This document shows, in pieces, positions 60,217-64,000 of a stretch of 64,000 nt of DNA. The stretch's first letter is position 1. Each line of letters opens with the position of its first letter. A program made the position numbers and the translations under genes. The stretch comes from Anolis sagrei (Eukaryota > Chordata > Lepidosauria > Squamata > Anolidae): contig NC_090025.1 of the NCBI RefSeq assembly GCF_037176765.1, positions 17,409,545-17,473,544 of the forward strand. Direction: 5' to 3'. The notes below the pieces were generated by a model that saw nothing but the letters and a program-made list of their open reading frames with translations, made no database searches and was not told the DNA's origin.

Positions 60217-60509
60217 CTCTAAAATATTATCCACAGCACCTGGAATTCACTTGTGGTCTCCTGACCAAGGGCTACCTAGGGCTGAACTTGTTTAGCACCC
60301 AAGGTCAGATGAGATCTGTGCCTTTTGGGTACTTAGATGGACTATAGTTACCCAAATCTCCACGTCAGCATGTTTGCTTGTCAGATAATTCTGAATCTAA
60401 AAAGGTTACTGTCTCAGAATTTGGATCAGAGGTCATGGTGGGGCCCTATATTAGGTTGGCATCTACGCTTAGTTGCCCTCTAGCCATACATCTTGTCATT
60501 TCTCAGCCT

Positions 60510-60860
60510 CTTCTACACTGCTATATAATCCAGATTATAGAATCATAGAATCATAGAGTTGGAAAAGACCTCATGGGCCATCCAGTCCAACCTCCTGCCA
60601 AGAAGCAGGAATACTGCATTCAAAGCACCCCTGACAGGTGGACATCCAGACTCTGTTTAAAAGCTTCCAAAGAAGGAGCTTCCACCACAGTCCGGGGCAG
60701 AGAGTTCCACTGCTGAACGGCTCTCACAGTCAGGAAGTTCTTTCTAATGTTCAGATGGAATCTCTTTATCTGATTTGAATTGGATTATATGAGTCTACAA
60801 TGCCATATAATCCAGTTGAAAGTAGATAATCTGGATTTTATATGACGGTGGAGAAAGGGC
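60510..60860. mobile_element. inverted-repeat MITE split by CR1
   Basis: TATATAATCCAGATTAT at the left and AATCTGGATTTTATATGACG at the right, with a CR1 3' end (about 60538-60770, antisense, ATAGAATCATAGAGTTGGAA) inserted. Confidence 0.7.
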
Positions 60861-61512
60861 CCAGCCTTCTTTTTTCCAAGCTAAACATCCCCTGCTCCCT
60901 AAGCAACTCCTCCTAGGGCTTGACTTCCAAATCTTTTTTAGTCACCCTTCTCTGAAGACCTTCTAGGTTGTCCATATCCTTCTTGAATTGTGGTTCCCAG
61001 AACTAGAGATTTTATTTCAGATGAGATCTGACCAATGCAGAATAGACCAAGATGAATACATCCTTTGATCTAAACTTTTACCCAGTCCAGAGTTTTAGTA
61101 TTTGGATTCTTCATCAGCACTCTGCAGGCATTCCTGAAATTAATTGGCATGAAAGCTATTGGTTATGGTTTCAGCATCTATGGTCGACTTGTTCTGTGAT
61201 TCTAGCATGCATTGCCAAGGGTTGTGACAATATATTCCACAGAAAGAGGAAGTAGGCACAGAAAAAAATAACTCACACAGTTCTTGCTATGACTCCACCA
61301 CATCTGCCTGTCCTGACCCACACACATTTTCACAACACAGAAATAATTATAAAGTCCACCGCTCAGTCTTCCACAATTTCTTAAGGCCAATTGGTAAGCT
61401 TAGCTCTGTTGACTGATATGGTAGACAGCAATGCCTTCAGGCAATTCCTTTCCACATTCAAGGGTACCGCAGGACATTCCTGTGATCATCAAGGCAAACT
61501 AAGTTCCTGTGA

Positions 61513-61640
61513 TCATCAAGAGTTTGGGAGGGATTGACCTTAATTTTTGGAGTTGCGGTTCACCTTCAACCAGAGAAACTGTGAACCCCACTGACAATGG
61601 ACCTGGATCAAATTTGGCACACAGAATAATGATGAAAAAT
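61513..61640. mobile_element. fragment of the shared SPIN-type module
   Basis: GGAGGGATTGACCTTAATTT, CAATGGACCTGGATCAAATT and TGGCACACAGAATAATGATG match the internal module of the hAT elements, without terminal repeats. Confidence 0.5.
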
Positions 61641-61689
61641 GTGGCAGAGTTGAGTTGGGCCAGACTGGGCATTTGTTTTTGTGTGCTTT

Positions 61690-62185
61690 CAAGATGTCTC
61701 CAAGTTATGGCAACCCTAAAGTTGCTATCATGGGGGTTTCTTAGCAAGATTTGTTCAGAGAGGGTTTGGCTTGGCCTTCCTCTGAGGTTAAGAGTGTGAC
61801 TGACCTTAGGTCACTGAGAGGATCTCCATGGCCAAGCAGGAGTCAGAACACTGGTCTCCGGATTTGTGGTCCAGTGCTTAACCACAATACTGTATTGCAT
61901 TGGCTTTCAAAGGGAGGCATTTTGAAGGATATACTGTATGTAAGATATACTAAGAGGAGAGCAAGCTGGAGTGGTTTGGGTCTGGACTCGGACTCTGAGA
62001 GACCAGAAATGCAAATCTTTGCAGAGCCATAAAAGCCTCTGGGTGATGTTGGGCAACTCACACTCTCTCAGCCTTAGAAGAAGGCAATGCCAACTCCATA
62101 CAAACAAATCTTGAAAAGAAAACCCTGCAATGGGTTCATTTAGGGTCACCATGAGTCAGAAGAGGCTTAAAGGCACACAAGAAGA
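61690..62185. mobile_element. old SINE-type repeat and type C SINE
   Basis: 61690-61875 (TTCTTAGCAAGATTTGTTCA, CTCCATGGCCAAGCAGGAGT) resembles part of 55230-55370. 61965-62185 has ACTCACACTCTCTCAGCCTT and AGGCTTAAAGGCACACAAGA, as in type C at 2520. Confidence 0.5.
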
Positions 62186-62595
62186 GCCATATATAAATTA
62201 GAAAGGTGACTTGAAAAGGAAAGTATGTGCCTTGAAATCTCTTATTGATACCATGGATTTTATGGGAGTTTCTCAGGCAAATAATGCTTGGGGAGTGGAG
62301 TGTCCTTGCCTTCCTCTGAATATTGTATACACTGCATACTCTTTCCTGGTGATTTCATCCATCTATTAACCAGGTCATGCTTGGCTTCCCTGATCAAATA
62401 AGATCTTGTGCCTTCAAGGTATTCAAGTAATGGTGATTTGAAGATAGCCTTAAAAACCACCACATCCACAATAAGTAACTCTTGGTTTATAAATTATTTT
62501 TACTATTGTTTTCCATTAGGAAAACACCTAGCTTCTGGAGTGCTTGGGGAAGTTGTCATCATCATTGTCTCATCTCGGTATAATAATAGTAATAA

Positions 62596-63411
62596 TCTAT
62601 ATATATAAATTTGTTAGGGGCATCCAACGAGGAAACAAAACTCAAAAACCCCCCAACGAAACTTAACCAAAATTCCCATGCCCATAACACAACCCACAAG
62701 GTACAAACGTATCTACTCAAAATGAAAAACAACACAACAACACACTCACAAAATGGCAAAACAACAAAACTCAAAAAAATCCCAACGAAACTTAACCAAA
62801 ATCCCCGTGCCCATAACACAACCCACAAGGTACAAACATATCTACTCAAAATGAAAAACAACACAACAACACACTCACAAAACGGCAAAACAACAAAACT
62901 CAAAAATCCCCCAACGAAACTTAACCAAAATCCCCGTGCCCATAACACAACCCACAAGGTACAAACATACCTACTCAAAATGAAAAACAACACAACAACA
63001 CACTCACAAAATGGCAAAACAACAAAACTCAAAAATCCCCCAACGAAACTTAACTAAAATCCCCGTGCCCATAACACAACCCACAAAGTACAAACATATC
63101 TACTCAAAATGAAAAACAACACAACAACACACTCACAAAACGGCAAAAGAACAAAACTCAAAAATCCCCCAACGAAACTTAACCAAAATCCCCGTGCCCA
63201 TAACACAACCCACAAGGTACAAACATACCTACTCAAAATGAAAAACAACACAGCAACACACTCACAAAACGGCAAAAGAACAAAACTCAAAAAAGCCCCA
63301 ACGAAACTTTACCCAAATTCCCATGCCCATAACACAACCCACAAGGTACAAACATATCTACTCACAATGAAAAACAACACAACAACACACTCACAAAACG
63401 GCGCAACAACT
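62596..63411. repeat. 129-bp tandem array after a Helitron-like start
   Basis: Units start AACGAAACTTAACC at 62655, 62784, 62913, 63042 and 63171, and a sixth (AACGAAACTTTACC) at 63300 ending near 63411. The period is exactly 129 each time. Units differ at only a few bases, so the array is young or homogenised. It is preceded by TCTATATATATAAATTTG, like the Helitron-type head at 13848. Confidence 0.85.
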
Positions 63412-63524
63412 GAGCATGCGCATTGGCGCCCAGCCGCACGTTCCCTGGCGCGCGCACATGGCCTTCCGGCCAACGTTCCCTCTGCGGAAACCATGCCCAC
63501 TCCAAGCCCCGCCGCGCCGCTTCC

Positions 63525-63690
63525 CGAACACACACACCCCCTGCCGCACACACACACGCAACCCCATGCTCCATCACTCCCCCCACCGCCGCACACACAT
63601 GCAACCCCACTCCCCCTGCCGCCGCACACACACACGCAACCCCACTCCCCCCGCCGCCGCACACACACACGCAACCCCACGCTCCATCAC
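63525..63690. repeat. CACACACGCAACCCCA-type minisatellite
   Basis: GC-rich CA repeats with GCAACCCCACTCCCCC spacers in near-regular order. The open frames over it are by-products. Confidence 0.7.
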
Positions 63691-63769
63691 TCCCCTGCCC
63701 CAATCTTACCTCCTTTTACTTCACGCCACCTCCAAACCCCACCCCGCCCCTTCCCGCCCTGTCAAAATC

Positions 63770-64000
63770 TAGGAAAGACAGGAAGGAAGGAAAGAAGGAA
63801 GAAAGAGAAAGGGAGGTAAAGAAAAAGGGGGAAGGAAGGAAAGTTAGAGGAAGAAGAAAAGGAAAGAAAAGGAAAGATGGAAGGAAAGAAAAGAGAGACA
63901 GCAGAAGAGAAAGAAAAAGGGGGAAGGAAGGAAAGAGATAGAGAAAGAAGAGGAGAAGGAAAGATGGGAAGGAAGGAAGGAAGGAAGGAAGGAGGGAGGG
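63770..64000. repeat. GGAA-rich purine tract
   Basis: Almost pure purine (AAGGAAGGAAAG-type) up to the window end. Confidence 0.8.

Noticed and set aside
62655-63411. Possible CRISPR array
   Set aside because: Units are 129 bp and near-identical throughout, with no short repeat plus unique spacer pattern, and the genome is vertebrate.
62611-63819. Long frames of 148 and 236 codons on + and 156 on -
   Set aside because: They exist because the 129-bp tandem period is a multiple of three; both strands are open and no domain is seen.
37000-64000. COQ2 or HPSE expected beyond PLAC8
   Set aside because: No exon of either was recognised on either strand.

Overview
This is a vertebrate nuclear window, most likely from a squamate reptile and probably an iguanian (anole-like) lizard. 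That is inferred from two intron-containing host genes with vertebrate orthologues and from the repeat mix: SINEs whose 3' end resembles Bov-B (Sauria-type), Bov-B, CR1 and L2-like LINEs, Penelope-like elements (PLEs), SPIN-like hAT elements, mariner-like MITEs and Helitron-like pieces. No bacterial genes, CRISPR arrays, rRNA genes or free-standing tRNA genes were seen.

There are two host genes, arranged tail to tail. COPS4 (COP9 signalosome subunit 4) lies on the + strand at 12710-25930. It has ten coding exons, all with GT-AG splice sites, that join in frame to 406 codons, the length of the human protein as I recall it. Its GC-rich promoter with ETS, CCAAT, GC-box and YY1-like sites is at about 12240-12800. 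PLAC8 lies on the - strand at 35132-30741 in three coding exons giving 112 codons. Convergent COPS4 and PLAC8 matches the order I know from mammals.

Layout: 1-12240 is upstream DNA built of SINE, hAT, L2-like, CR1 and PLE remains. 12240-26700 is COPS4, with intron 1 carrying a 901-bp PLE and the other introns carrying SINE, Bov-B, L2 and hAT pieces. 26700-30740 is the gene-free gap between the two genes, with a stack of CR1, a probable LTR fossil and a PLE hairpin. 30741-35132 is PLAC8. From 35140 to the end no further gene was recognised: this part holds a Ty3/gypsy-like fossil, a mariner copy, many MITEs with clean target-site duplications (TSDs), two mariner-like MITEs with expanded TAA arrays, a 129-bp tandem array and simple repeats.

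The most interesting signal is a repeated architecture. A SINE followed by its own 3' flanking DNA and then by a second, partial SINE tail was found twice, each time bounded by a TSD and each time with a candidate parent locus inside this same window (29887-30435 to 38088-38684; 55658-55166 to 47531-45616). This looks like read-through SINE RNA rescued by template switching onto another SINE tail. Other points of note are hammerhead-ribozyme-like cores in the PLE terminal repeats, including one in sense orientation in COPS4 intron 1, and a short module shared by several unrelated DNA-transposon types. All family names come from reading the sequence and from memory; no database search was run.
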